Origin: an uncultured Collinsella sp.
GTDB lineage: Bacteria; Actinomycetota; Coriobacteriia; Coriobacteriales; Coriobacteriaceae
Length of the DNA: 15,691 bases
Direction: 5' to 3'
NCBI GenBank assembly: GCA_900758845.1
Contig: CAAESW010000002.1
Span: forward strand, 1 to 15,691
The translations under genes were made by a program, and so were the position numbers. The first letter of the stretch is position 1. Every line of letters starts with the position of its first letter. This document shows positions 1 through 7,050 of the stretch, in pieces. The notes below the pieces were generated by a model that saw nothing but the letters and a program-made list of their open reading frames with translations, made no database searches and was not told the origin of the DNA.

Positions 1-4
1 CTTC

Positions 5-40
5 GGCGGCATGATCAAAAGATCAATGCCGCCTTGTTTC
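5..40 (+). terminator. Possible rho-independent terminator of an upstream gene
   Basis: Arms at 5-16 and 21-33 pair over 12 bp with one bulged A (25) around an AAAA loop, and the sequence TTGTTTC follows. This fits an intrinsic terminator for a plus-strand gene lying outside the window. The T-run is short, so it could instead be only a hairpin. Confidence 0.45.
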
Positions 41-104
41 AAGGCACCTTGCTCGCTCTGGCGGGCTTTCGCTGTCCGCGCCAAAACATCGGCGTTGCCG
101 GGCC

Positions 105-170
105 GGCACTTGGGGACGTTCCTTTTCTGTCGGCACCTGGGGACACTCCTTAGCCGTTGGGGGCGTTCTT
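105..170. repeat. Degenerate three-copy intergenic repeat with a TGGGGAC core
   Basis: Copies are GGCACTTGGGGACGTTCCTT (105-124), GGCACCTGGGGACACTCCTT (132-151) and a weaker third copy at 152-170. The first two differ at only a few positions and start 27 bp apart. They lie upstream of the recQ promoter. No coding frame explains them. They look like a dispersed intergenic repeat, but a regulatory role cannot be excluded. Confidence 0.6.
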
Positions 171-219
171 AAACGACTAGTCTGGGCGGCGGCCGTGTGC
201 TGCTGTCCGCGTGGCGGCG

Positions 220-225
220 TATAAT
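220..225 (+). promoter_or_regulatory. Probable recQ promoter -10 box
   Basis: A perfect TATAAT lies 31 bp upstream of the recQ start in otherwise GC-rich sequence. No convincing -35 hexamer is seen at 16-18 bp. A start near 232 would give a leader of about 25 nt containing an AGGA ribosome site (249-252). Confidence 0.5.
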
Positions 226-256
226 CGGCGGCAGATGACTTGGACGTTAGGAAACC

Positions 257-2236
257 ATGACCGATAGCATGCAGCAGATGGCGCTCGACACGCTCGGCGC
301 CTATTTTGGCTACACCTCGTTTCGCCCGGGGCAGGACCGCATGGTCGATGCGATTCTTGCCGGTCGTGATGCGCTGGGTGTTATGCCCACGGGCGCCGGC
401 AAGTCCATTTGCTACCAGGTGCCCGCGCTCATGCTGCCCGGCATCACCTTTGTGGTGAGTCCGCTGCTGTCGCTTATGGAGGACCAGACCCGTGCGTTGC
501 TCGCGGCGGGTGCGCGACCCAGCTATCTCAACTCCAGCCTTACTCCGGCCCAGCAAAACACCGTGCTCAAGCGGGCGCGCGAGGGCCGCTACCAGCTTAT
601 GTATGTGGCACCCGAGCGCCTGCTCGAGCCGCGCTTTTTAGCCTTTGCGCAGGAGGCCGCGGCGGACGGCGGCATTGGCGTGCCACTCGTGGCCATTGAC
701 GAGGCCCACTGCGTGAGCCAATGGGGCCAGGATTTCCGCCCCGCCTATCTGCAGATTCGCGAGTTCATCGATTCCCTGCCGCAGCGCCCTATCGTGGCGG
801 CCTTTACCGCTACGGCGACCGAGCACGTGCGTGCGGACATTCAGCAGATGCTCGGCCTGCAAAACCCCGCGACCGTGGTGACGGGTTTTGATCGCAAGAA
901 CCTCTACTTTGGTTGCGAGGAGATGGGCGACAAGGCCAAGACCGCGTGGGTGCGCGACTACGTGATCGCGCATTCGAGCGAGAGCGGCATCGTGTATTGC
1001 TCGACCCGCAAGACGGTCGATACGCTGGCCGTGGAACTTGCCGAGGCACTGGGCCCCAGCGGCATTCGTGTGGGGCGCTACCATGCCGGCATGGGCAACG
1101 ACGCCCGCCGCCAGAGCCAGCGTGCCTTTATCGACGACGATATCCAGGTGATGGTTGCCACCAACGCCTTTGGCATGGGCATCGACAAGCCCAACGTGCG
1201 CTACGTGATCCACAACAACGTGCCCGAGAGCATCGAAGCCTACTACCAGGAGGCGGGCCGCGCCGGCCGCGATGGCGACCCGGCCAGCTGCTACTTGCTG
1301 TGGAACGGCAACGATTTTCGCATGCGCCGCTTTCTGATCGACCGCGGCGATGCTGCCGATGAGGCGCTCGACGACGAGCAGCGCGCGTGGGCGCTCCAGA
1401 ATCGATATCGTCTGCTCAGCCAGATGGAGGGCTACTGCAATACCACCGGCTGCCTGCGCGAATACATGCTGCGCTACTTTGGCGACGAGGCCGCGGCCGA
1501 GCATGCCGCGGCCAGTACGGGCGGCACCGCCACGGACGACGTCGAGAGCTGCGGCAACTGCGGCAACTGCCTCACGCAGTTCGAGGTCGAGGACGTCACC
1601 GATATGGCCCGCGCTGCCGTGCGCTATGTGGCCACGCGTCCCATGCGCTTTGGCAAGTCGCTCATCGCCGATGTGCTCCACGGCGGCAACACCGAGCGCA
1701 TTCGCCAGATGCATCTGGACGAGGACCGCGGCTACGGTGAGCTGTCGAGCGAATCGGTCGGGCGCATCAAGGACATCATCGGCCAGCTGTGCGGCCGCGG
1801 TTATCTGGCCACCTCGCAGGGGCAGTACCCGGTCGTGGGGCTGGGTCCGCGTGCCGTCGAGGTCGAGGATGAGGCGTTCGCCTTTACCGTTAAGCGTCGT
1901 GCGTCCAAGCGCAAGGCCTCGGCCCGCGCCCGCCGCGCCGTCGATCTGCTGCGCGAGGAGGCCGAGCTGGATCAGCGCCCGCGTGTTGGCGACGATGCCG
2001 AGCTGTTCGAGCGCCTGCGTGCCCTGCGCAAGGATATTTCGACCGAGCTGGAGATGGCGCCGTACATGGTCTTTTCCGACAAGGCTCTGCGAGGTCTGTG
2101 CCGCCTACGCCCGCAGACGCGCGACGAGCTTATCCAGGTCAACGGCATCGGCGAGAAAAAGGCCGATGCCTTTGGCGAGCAGTTTATGGCGGCGATTGAA
2201 GAGTTTGAGTCCGAGCATGCACGGAATGGAGCATAA
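257..2236 (+). CDS. recQ: ATP-dependent DNA helicase RecQ
   Basis: This is a 659-aa RecQ-family 3'-5' DNA helicase acting in recombination and replication-fork repair. Visible motifs in order are FRPGQ (22-26, motif 0), Walker A MPTGAGKS (43-50), DEAH (148-151), AFTATAT (182-188) and the arginine-finger motif QEAGRAGRDG (331-340). The RecQ zinc site follows, with C399, C432, C435 and C438 in CGNCGNC. A winged-helix RQC domain spans about 445-545, and an HRDC domain covers roughly the last 80 residues (…VNGIGEKKADAFGEQF). Helicase core, RQC and HRDC make it full length. The stretch between C399 and C432 is longer than in E. coli RecQ. The ATG follows AGGA at 249-252. The gntR-type gene starts 2 bp after its stop, so the two are probably cotranscribed. 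Confidence 0.97.
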   Translation: MTDSMQQMALDTLGAYFGYTSFRPGQDRMVDAILAGRDALGVMPTGAGKSICYQVPALMLPGITFVVSPLLSLMEDQTRALLAAGARPSYLNSSLTPAQQNTVLKRAREGRYQLMYVAPERLLEPRFLAFAQEAAADGGIGVPLVAIDEAHCVSQWGQDFRPAYLQIREFIDSLPQRPIVAAFTATATEHVRADIQQMLGLQNPATVVTGFDRKNLYFGCEEMGDKAKTAWVRDYVIAHSSESGIVYCSTRKTVDTLAVELAEALGPSGIRVGRYHAGMGNDARRQSQRAFIDDDIQVMVATNAFGMGIDKPNVRYVIHNNVPESIEAYYQEAGRAGRDGDPASCYLLWNGNDFRMRRFLIDRGDAADEALDDEQRAWALQNRYRLLSQMEGYCNTTGCLREYMLRYFGDEAAAEHAAASTGGTATDDVESCGNCGNCLTQFEVEDVTDMARAAVRYVATRPMRFGKSLIADVLHGGNTERIRQMHLDEDRGYGELSSESVGRIKDIIGQLCGRGYLATSQGQYPVVGLGPRAVEVEDEAFAFTVKRRASKRKASARARRAVDLLREEAELDQRPRVGDDAELFERLRALRKDISTELEMAPYMVFSDKALRGLCRLRPQTRDELIQVNGIGEKKADAFGEQFMAAIEEFESEHARNGA

Positions 2237-2238
2237 CG

Positions 2239-2994
2239 ATGGCATCCGATGATAAAACCGAGCGCACTGAGGTATCCGCCGTTCCGCTGTACCAGCAGGT
2301 TATGGACGACCTAAAGGGCGAGATCGCGCGTGGCGTGTACGCATCCGGCTCGCGCATTCCTTCCGAGATGGAGCTCGCGAAGTACTACGGCGTGGGACGC
2401 ATCACCGTGCGCCGCGCCATCGAGGAGCTGTCGCGCGCAGGGTATCTCAACCGCCAGCAGGGGAGGGGCACGTTTGTGTGCGCGCCCAAGCTCAAGCGCA
2501 AGATTGTCCAGAAGGGTGACGTTCAGAGCTTTTCCGAGGGTTGCGCTGCCAACGACATGGTGCCGGGTGCGCGCCTGGTATCGCGCACGGTGGTTGCGGC
2601 GACGCGCGAGGACGCGGCGTTCTTTGGCGTAGAGCCCGGCTGCGAGCTTATCGTGGTCGAGCGCGTGCGCACGGCCGACGGCATCCCCGTCATGCTCGAG
2701 AACAACGCCTTTGTGCTGGCCGACCATCCCTACCTGCAGACGCTGGCCGATAAGGACCTCACCGATAACTCGATCTTTGCGCTCGTTGCCGAGCATTCGG
2801 GCCGTGCGCCGCTCAAGTCCGACCCCTGTACGGTGGAGATTGCGCTTGCCGATGCTCAGGTGGCCCCGCTGCTGGAGGTGCCGGTCGGCGAGCCGCTCTT
2901 CTATATGGAGGCCTACTTTACCGACGCTGGAGGGCGCCCTCTACTGCTCGGCCGCCAAAAGATCGTGGGCTCGCGCTACGTGTTCGACATCTAA
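2239..2994 (+). CDS. GntR/HutC-family transcriptional regulator with UTRA domain
   Basis: This 251-aa repressor-type regulator has an N-terminal GntR winged helix (about 16-82; PLYQQVMDDL, then IPSEMELAKYYGVGRITVRR and QQGRGTFV) and a C-terminal UTRA effector domain (about 95-248), which in this family binds sugar phosphates or other small ligands. Its ATG lies 2 bp past the recQ stop with GGAG at 2228-2231 inside recQ, so it is translated from a recQ transcript unless an internal promoter exists. The next gene encodes a SIS-domain sugar-phosphate enzyme whose promoter is flanked by two matching 17-bp sites. The arrangement recalls FrlR beside FrlB, so I infer that it represses the SIS gene and is relieved by that enzyme's substrate. 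I see no copy of the 17-bp site at the recQ promoter, hence no sign of autoregulation there. Confidence 0.93.
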   Translation: MASDDKTERTEVSAVPLYQQVMDDLKGEIARGVYASGSRIPSEMELAKYYGVGRITVRRAIEELSRAGYLNRQQGRGTFVCAPKLKRKIVQKGDVQSFSEGCAANDMVPGARLVSRTVVAATREDAAFFGVEPGCELIVVERVRTADGIPVMLENNAFVLADHPYLQTLADKDLTDNSIFALVAEHSGRAPLKSDPCTVEIALADAQVAPLLEVPVGEPLFYMEAYFTDAGGRPLLLGRQKIVGSRYVFDI

Positions 2995-3003
2995 CATCCA
3001 CAG

Positions 3004-3020
3004 ATAGAACAACATAGAAC
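3004..3020. promoter_or_regulatory. Candidate upstream operator of the SIS gene
   Basis: ATAGAACAACATAGAAC begins 10 bp after the GntR stop codon. It consists of two direct ATAGAAC half-sites spaced 10 bp, one helical turn. A second copy at 3066-3082 matches at 16 of 17 positions. The copies sit on either side of the SIS promoter, 62 bp apart. The likely binder is the adjacent GntR protein (inference). Confidence 0.6.
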
Positions 3021-3037
3021 AAGTTTGGTGAAATGAC

Positions 3038-3066
3038 TTCACGAGCGTCGTCGTGCGTGCTATAAA
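3038..3066 (+). promoter_or_regulatory. Promoter of the SIS-domain gene
   Basis: A -35 TTCACG (3038-3043), a 17-bp spacer and a -10 TATAAA (3061-3066) predict transcription starting near 3073. This gives a leader of about 65 nt ending in AAGGAGG. The downstream operator candidate overlaps the end of the -10 box and the start site, which fits repression. Confidence 0.55.
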
Positions 3067-3082
3067 TAGGACAACATAGAAC
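3066..3082. promoter_or_regulatory. Candidate start-site operator of the SIS gene
   Basis: ATAGGACAACATAGAAC is the second copy of the 17-bp direct-repeat site, with one mismatch to the copy at 3004-3020. It overlaps the last base of the -10 box and the predicted start point, a classic repressor position. Confidence 0.6.
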
Positions 3083-3138
3083 GACCGCAGGTACGAGCTG
3101 TCGTCGTTCAAAACCGCCACACAAGGAGGAAAACCAGG

Positions 3139-4107
3139 ATGAACGCACATGATCTGGTTCAGGAAATCATCGAGCGCAAGGGCAAGATTGAGAACGTCTT
3201 TTGGATCGCTTGCGGCGGTTCGATGATCGACCTGATGCCGGCCAACGAGCTGCTCAAGCGCGAGGTCACCACGTTTACCTCGACGGTCTACACGGCACGC
3301 GAGTTTTGCCTGATGGCCCCCAAGAGCCTTGGCGAGAAGTCGCTCGTTATTGCCTGCAGCCACAGCGGCAACACGCAAGAGGTCGTCGACGGCTGCGAGA
3401 TGGCGCTGGCGGCCGGTGCCGAGGTCGTTGCCCTCACCGACTGCGAGGGCTCCAAGATCGACAACGGCAAGTGGACCACCTGGGTCTACCCCTGGGGCGA
3501 GGGCGTGCCGCAGGCCGAGGTGCCTCAGGGCATCGGCGCTCTGATCGCCGCCGAGCTGCTCGACCAGCAGGAAGGCTACGAGGCACTCGCCGACATGTAC
3601 GAGGGCCTAAAGCAGATGGATGCGCTGCTGCCCGCCGCCCGCGAGAAGGTCAACGCCGAGCTGGGCGCCCGCTTTGCCGAGCTCTGTCAGCAGCACAAGT
3701 TCTTCTATATCCTGGGATCCGGCCCCAACTTTAGCCAGACCTACGCCATGGCCATCTGCTCGCTCATGGAGATGCAGTGGCAGCACTGCTGCTATATTCA
3801 CTCCGGCGAGTACTTCCACGGCCCGTTCGAAGCCACCGAGCCCGGCGTGTTCTACTTTGTGCAGCTCGGATCGGGCGAGTGCCGCCCCATGGAGGAGCGC
3901 GCGCTGGCGTTCCTCAACACGCACACCGATACGGTCATGGTGCTCGATGCACTCGAGTACGGCGTGGGCGAGGTGCCCGCCAGTGTGCGTTCGTACCTGG
4001 AGCCGATCTTCTTCTACAACATGAGCTGCGAGCTGCGCGCCGCGCGCGGCAAGGTCTTCGACCACAGTCCCGAGGTTCGTCGCTACATGGGCATCGAGCA
4101 GTACTAG
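3139..4107 (+). CDS. SIS-domain sugar-phosphate isomerase/deglycase (FrlB/FraB-like)
   Basis: This 322-aa protein has two SIS folds (about 15-140 and 180-300). The GSM near residue 28 and SHSGNT (74-79) are the sugar-phosphate binding loops. E211 and H227 (in SGEYFHGP) are 16 residues apart, the spacing of GlmS Glu488/His504 and FraB Glu214/His230, so the catalytic pair appears present. The tail DHSPEVRRYMGIEQY is close to the end of E. coli FrlB. Such enzymes cleave 6-phosphorylated Amadori compounds (fructoselysine-6-P and relatives) to glucose-6-P plus an amine. The exact substrate cannot be read from sequence, and an AgaS-like isomerase role is the alternative. AAGGAGG (3123-3129) precedes the ATG. 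The preceding GntR/UTRA gene and the paired operators suggest substrate induction. No kinase or transporter for a full pathway is in the window. Confidence 0.85.
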   Translation: MNAHDLVQEIIERKGKIENVFWIACGGSMIDLMPANELLKREVTTFTSTVYTAREFCLMAPKSLGEKSLVIACSHSGNTQEVVDGCEMALAAGAEVVALTDCEGSKIDNGKWTTWVYPWGEGVPQAEVPQGIGALIAAELLDQQEGYEALADMYEGLKQMDALLPAAREKVNAELGARFAELCQQHKFFYILGSGPNFSQTYAMAICSLMEMQWQHCCYIHSGEYFHGPFEATEPGVFYFVQLGSGECRPMEERALAFLNTHTDTVMVLDALEYGVGEVPASVRSYLEPIFFYNMSCELRAARGKVFDHSPEVRRYMGIEQY

Positions 4108-4156
4108 GTACCGGGAAAAGTATTCACCTTCGATTTGCAAGTGAACAGCGTGCGTA

Positions 4157-4198
4157 AAAAGCGGGCCGCGCCGGTGAGTTTCCGGTGCGGCCCGCTTA
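4157..4198. terminator. Bidirectional rho-independent terminator between convergent genes
   Basis: Arms 4159-4174 and 4182-4197 form a 16-bp GC-rich stem with one G-U pair and a 7-nt loop. On the minus strand the stem runs into TTTTT, so it is a strong terminator for the dehydrogenase gene. On the plus strand the T-tract is poor but the stem may also stop the SIS transcript. Confidence 0.85.
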
Positions 4199-4238
4199 GT
4201 ATCGCGCATAGATTCGCAAGGTTGCGGCAGCCAGCGGC

Positions 4239-5216
4239 TTACTTGGCGTCGTAGGCCTCGGCATCCCACCAGTCGAGTTGGGCGATGTTGTCGCGAATGT
4301 GCTGGCAGCTCTTGTGGAAGCCCTCGAGTTCGTGCTCGGAAAGGTCGAGTGTGTAGACCTCCTCGACGCCCTCGGCACCGATCACGCACGGCAGGGAGGT
4401 AAAGATACCCTCCTCGCCATACTGGCCGGTCATAAGCGTAGAGGCCGAAAGCACGGCGTGCTCGTTGTGCAGCACGGCGGCGCAGACGCGCGCGGCGGAG
4501 TTGGCAACGGCGTACTCGGTGCACTGCTTGCCCTGGTAGGTCACATAGCCGCCCTTGCGTGCAAGCTCCTCGACCTCCATGTGGTCGAAGGCGTACTTGT
4601 CGGGGTTCTCGGCCTGAAGCTCGTTGAGGTTTTTGCCAGCGATGGTCGCGGCCTTAAAGGCGGCCAGCTGGCTAAAGCCGTGCTCGCCGATCATGTAGGC
4701 GTCGATGGACTTGGGGCTCACGCCGACCTTCTTGGAGATCTCGGTGCGCAGGCGGGCGGAGTCCAGGCCGCAGCCCGAGCCGATGATCTTCTTAGGATCG
4801 TAGCCGGTCAGGTGCCACAGCTCGGTGCACACGACGTCGCAGGGGTTGGAGATGCTCACGAAGATGCCGTCAAAGCCGGCGTCGACGATGCGCTTGGCAA
4901 AGGTGCGGGCGGCGTCGGTGGTAAAGAACAGCTCGCCGTCGCGGTTGCCGGCGGCCAGCGCGACCTTGCCGGCAGCGTTGACGATGACGTCGCAGCAGGC
5001 CAGCTCCTCGTAGTGGTCGTAGCAGTTGACGATCTTGGTGTTGTACGGGACAAACGAAAGGGAGTCGCGCAGGTCCTGGACCTCGGACGTCACCTTGGCC
5101 TCGTTGATATCGCACAGGTACAGCTCGTCGGCAATGCCCTGCATAAGCAGGCTGTTGGCGACATGTGCTCCTACGTGGCCCTGGCCGACCACACCGATCT
5201 TACGCGTCTGGTACAT
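4239..5216 (-). CDS. L-2-hydroxyacid dehydrogenase, lactate/malate dehydrogenase superfamily
   Basis: This 325-aa NAD-dependent enzyme interconverts an L-2-hydroxyacid and its 2-oxoacid. The Rossmann motif is GQGHVG (11-16), with D36 suggesting NAD preference. R92, N124 in SNP, the D152/R155 pair in LDSARLR and H179 in GEHG match the family's catalytic residues. The substrate-specificity loop reads AGKVALAAGNR and has neither the Gln of lactate nor the Arg of malate dehydrogenases at the discriminating position. A hydrophobic loop resembles Lactobacillus L-2-hydroxyisocaproate dehydrogenase, so the substrate may be a branched or bulky 2-oxoacid (inference). I chose the ATG at 5216 because AAAGGA (5224-5229) lies 7 nt upstream; a longer frame to 5255 lacks support. 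The gene is divergent from metA and ends at a strong terminator. Confidence 0.9.
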   Translation of the reverse strand: MYQTRKIGVVGQGHVGAHVANSLLMQGIADELYLCDINEAKVTSEVQDLRDSLSFVPYNTKIVNCYDHYEELACCDVIVNAAGKVALAAGNRDGELFFTTDAARTFAKRIVDAGFDGIFVSISNPCDVVCTELWHLTGYDPKKIIGSGCGLDSARLRTEISKKVGVSPKSIDAYMIGEHGFSQLAAFKAATIAGKNLNELQAENPDKYAFDHMEVEELARKGGYVTYQGKQCTEYAVANSAARVCAAVLHNEHAVLSASTLMTGQYGEEGIFTSLPCVIGAEGVEEVYTLDLSEHELEGFHKSCQHIRDNIAQLDWWDAEAYDAK

Positions 5217-5253
5217 ATATGTATCCTTTCGGCCGAGTTTTTCGCGTCGAACC

Positions 5254-5259
5254 ATTGTA
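5254..5259 (-). promoter_or_regulatory. Possible -10 box for the dehydrogenase gene
   Basis: TACAAT on the minus strand lies 37 bp upstream of the start codon and matches the -10 consensus at 5 of 6 positions. No good -35 hexamer is seen, so this remains tentative. Confidence 0.3.
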
Positions 5260-5289
5260 GCGTCCTGCCGTCACTTTGCTAGGCTAAAG

Positions 5290-5328
5290 CGAAGTAGTTT
5301 TTTGGACATACCTTAATCTCTACTTTTG
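5290..5328. repeat. Decayed copy of the GGACATACCT hairpin repeat
   Basis: This stretch carries TTGGACATACCT flanked by AAGTAG (5292-5297) and CTACTT (5320-5325). It aligns with the reverse complement of the perfect 39-bp palindrome at 7296-7334, sharing the loop GGACATACCT and much of the right arm, but its arms no longer pair fully. It lies between the divergent dehydrogenase gene and metA. Confidence 0.6.
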
Positions 5329-5426
5329 GAGTGATTTGGGCCGCTGACGGCATCGCTGGGTGATGTACTCGCTCGGATGGGGCCGGTCGTTGTACCATAG
5401 CTGCAACTGACTCGTAAGGAGCATCC

Positions 5427-6353
5427 ATGCCCATTCGCATCCCCGACGCCCTCCCTGCCGCCGCGCAGCTCGAGAGCGAGAACATCTTTGTCATGACCGA
5501 GTACCGCGCGTTGCACCAGGACATCCGTCCGCTGCGCGTGCTCATCCTCAACCTCATGCCCACCAAGATCGCCACCGAGACGCAAATCATGCGCAAGCTC
5601 TCCAATACGCCGCTGCAGGTGGAGGTGGACCTGCTGCGCACCAAGACGCACGAGGCCACGCACGTAAGCGCCGGCCACCTGGAGACGTTCTACCGCACGT
5701 TCGACGACATCCGCGACATCCACTACGACGGCCTGATCATCACGGGCGCGCCGGTGGAGCAGATGCCGTTCGAAGAGGTCGACTACTGGCCCGAACTCTG
5801 CCAGATCATGGATTGGTCCACCACGCACGTGCACTCTACGCTGCACATTTGTTGGGGCGCACAGGCCGGCCTGTACCATCATTACGGTATCCAGAAGCAC
5901 GACCTGCCGGCAAAGGCGAGTGGCGTGTTCGAGCATTATCTGGTGAAGCCGCAAAGCCCGCTGGTTCGCGGCTTTGACGACCGTTTCTATGCCGTGCATT
6001 CGCGCAACACCGATGTGCGCCGCGAGGACGTGGAGGCCGAGCCGCAGCTTGAGGTCGTGGCTGTGTCCGACGAGGTGGGCCTGTACATTGTCAAGTCGAC
6101 CGACAGCCGCCGCTTTTTTGTCTTTGGCCATCCCGAGTACGACACCGACACGCTGCGCCTGGAGTACGAGCGCGATGTGAAGCGCGGTCTCAACCCTCAG
6201 GTGCCGGCGCATTACTTCCCAGGTGACGACCCCACCGCCGAGCCGCGCAACGTCTGGCGCAGCCAGGCTCAGCTGCTCTACACCAACTGGCTCAACTACT
6301 ACGTCTACCAGACCACGCCTTACGACCTGGCCCGCGCCGGCGAGGAGCACTAG
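5427..6353 (+). CDS. metA: Homoserine O-acyltransferase MetA, predicted acetyl-CoA specific
   Basis: This 308-aa enzyme acylates L-homoserine at the first committed step of methionine synthesis. It belongs to the glutamine-amidotransferase-like MetA family. The nucleophile C142 is in HICWGAQAG, and H235 and E237 in FGHPEYD complete the site; residue numbers coincide with the characterised enzymes. Position 111 is Glu (ITGAPVEQMPFEEVDYW). In Bacillus cereus MetA Glu111 specifies acetyl-CoA and Gly specifies succinyl-CoA, so O-acetylhomoserine is the predicted product. Length is normal for the family. AAGGAG (5416-5421) precedes the ATG by 5 nt. I see no convincing SAM riboswitch or T-box in the 210-bp divergent leader region. 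It converges with the folate cyclo-ligase gene 23 bp away. Confidence 0.95.
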   Translation: MPIRIPDALPAAAQLESENIFVMTEYRALHQDIRPLRVLILNLMPTKIATETQIMRKLSNTPLQVEVDLLRTKTHEATHVSAGHLETFYRTFDDIRDIHYDGLIITGAPVEQMPFEEVDYWPELCQIMDWSTTHVHSTLHICWGAQAGLYHHYGIQKHDLPAKASGVFEHYLVKPQSPLVRGFDDRFYAVHSRNTDVRREDVEAEPQLEVVAVSDEVGLYIVKSTDSRRFFVFGHPEYDTDTLRLEYERDVKRGLNPQVPAHYFPGDDPTAEPRNVWRSQAQLLYTNWLNYYVYQTTPYDLARAGEEH

Positions 6354-6376
6354 GCCGTCGGGAGGTGTGCCAGCCG

Positions 6377-6973
6377 TTAGGCGCTGACGATGTGGGGCAG
6401 CGGCAGGTCGTGGGCGTCGGTGGGAACGTGGCCGACGCGCTGCTCGTCAAAGGCGATGCCGATGATCTGACATGCGGCCGAAAGCGTGGGTAGGTAGCGG
6501 TCGTAGCAACCGCCGCCGTAGCCCAGGCGCGCGCTGGCGCGGTCGAAGGCTACGAGCGGCACGACGATCATGTCGAGAGCCTCGGCAGGCACGATAGGGA
6601 AGTGGTTGCTGTCGATGTCCGTGGCCTCGAAGGCCCGCGTGGGGTGGGCGATAAACGGAGCCGCGGACGCATCGTCGGCGGCAACTGCCCGCATGCACAT
6701 GCGCTGGCCACAAGCTGCGGCATCAATTGCCGAGAGCATGCACGGATAGGCCACGCGCCAGTCGCGTTTGGCGGCCGCCGCGGCAAACGCGGCAGGATTG
6801 ACTTCGGAACCCATCGCGGCATAGACGGCAACGGTGTGCGGTGCCGCGGGATCCGAGCGACCCAGTCGCTCAACAAGCCGCGCACAGATAACGGCAGACT
6901 TCGCCGCCCGCACATCCAAATGAATCGCATCGCGCCGGGCAATCACCGCTCGCCGCAATTTAGCCTTGTCCAT
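6377..6973 (-). CDS. 5-formyltetrahydrofolate cyclo-ligase
   Basis: This 198-aa cytosolic enzyme (MTHFS, YgfA family) uses ATP to convert 5-formyl-THF to 5,10-methenyl-THF, returning it to the one-carbon pool. The signature is GYGGGCYDRYL (151-161). The basic N-terminal KAKLRRAVIARRD and the GSEVN segment (55-59) also fit the family. I place the start at the ATG at 6973 because AAAGGAGG (6979-6986) lies 5 nt upstream; an ATG at 7000 would fall inside the adjacent palindrome. The ribosome site sits 3 nt from a perfect 13-bp hairpin (6990-7028), which could affect translation. It may follow the M16 gene in transcription, but several hairpins separate the two. Confidence 0.92.
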   Translation of the reverse strand: MDKAKLRRAVIARRDAIHLDVRAAKSAVICARLVERLGRSDPAAPHTVAVYAAMGSEVNPAAFAAAAAKRDWRVAYPCMLSAIDAAACGQRMCMRAVAADDASAAPFIAHPTRAFEATDIDSNHFPIVPAEALDMIVVPLVAFDRASARLGYGGGCYDRYLPTLSAACQIIGIAFDEQRVGHVPTDAHDLPLPHIVSA

Positions 6974-6989
6974 CCCAACCTCCTTTAGC

Positions 6990-7028
6990 AAACCTGCCAA
7001 AAAGGGACAGGTTTATTTTGGCAGGTTT
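6990..7028. repeat. 39-bp perfect palindromic hairpin H1 (13-13-13)
   Basis: Arms AAACCTGCCAAAA (6990-7002) and TTTTGGCAGGTTT (7016-7028) are perfect complements around a 13-nt loop containing AGGGACAGG. The element has the same length, layout and GGGACA loop core as the palindrome at 7296-7334, although the stem sequence differs. In the minus-strand transcript it lies just before the ribosome site of the cyclo-ligase gene. Confidence 0.8.
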
Positions 7029-7050
7029 TATCTGGGCAAACAGCAAAACA

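Noticed and set aside
5212..5223. 12-bp palindrome TACATATATGTA over the dehydrogenase start codon
   Set aside because: It is perfect but short, alternating purine-pyrimidine, and straddles the start codon; chance is a sufficient explanation.
5217..5255. Longer dehydrogenase start at 5255
   Set aside because: The extra 13 residues precede the normal Rossmann start, and AAAGGA is ideally placed for the ATG at 5216.
4278..5282. 334-codon plus-strand frame opposite the dehydrogenase gene
   Set aside because: It has low complexity rich in Gly, Val, Leu and Asp, no motif, and is fully antisense to a gene with intact catalytic residues.
5217..5426. SAM riboswitch or T-box before metA
   Set aside because: No conserved core, anti-terminator or terminator with a T-run could be recognised in this interval.
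5313..6350. 345-codon minus-strand frame opposite metA
   Set aside because: It is a mirror of metA with no ribosome site or recognisable domain.
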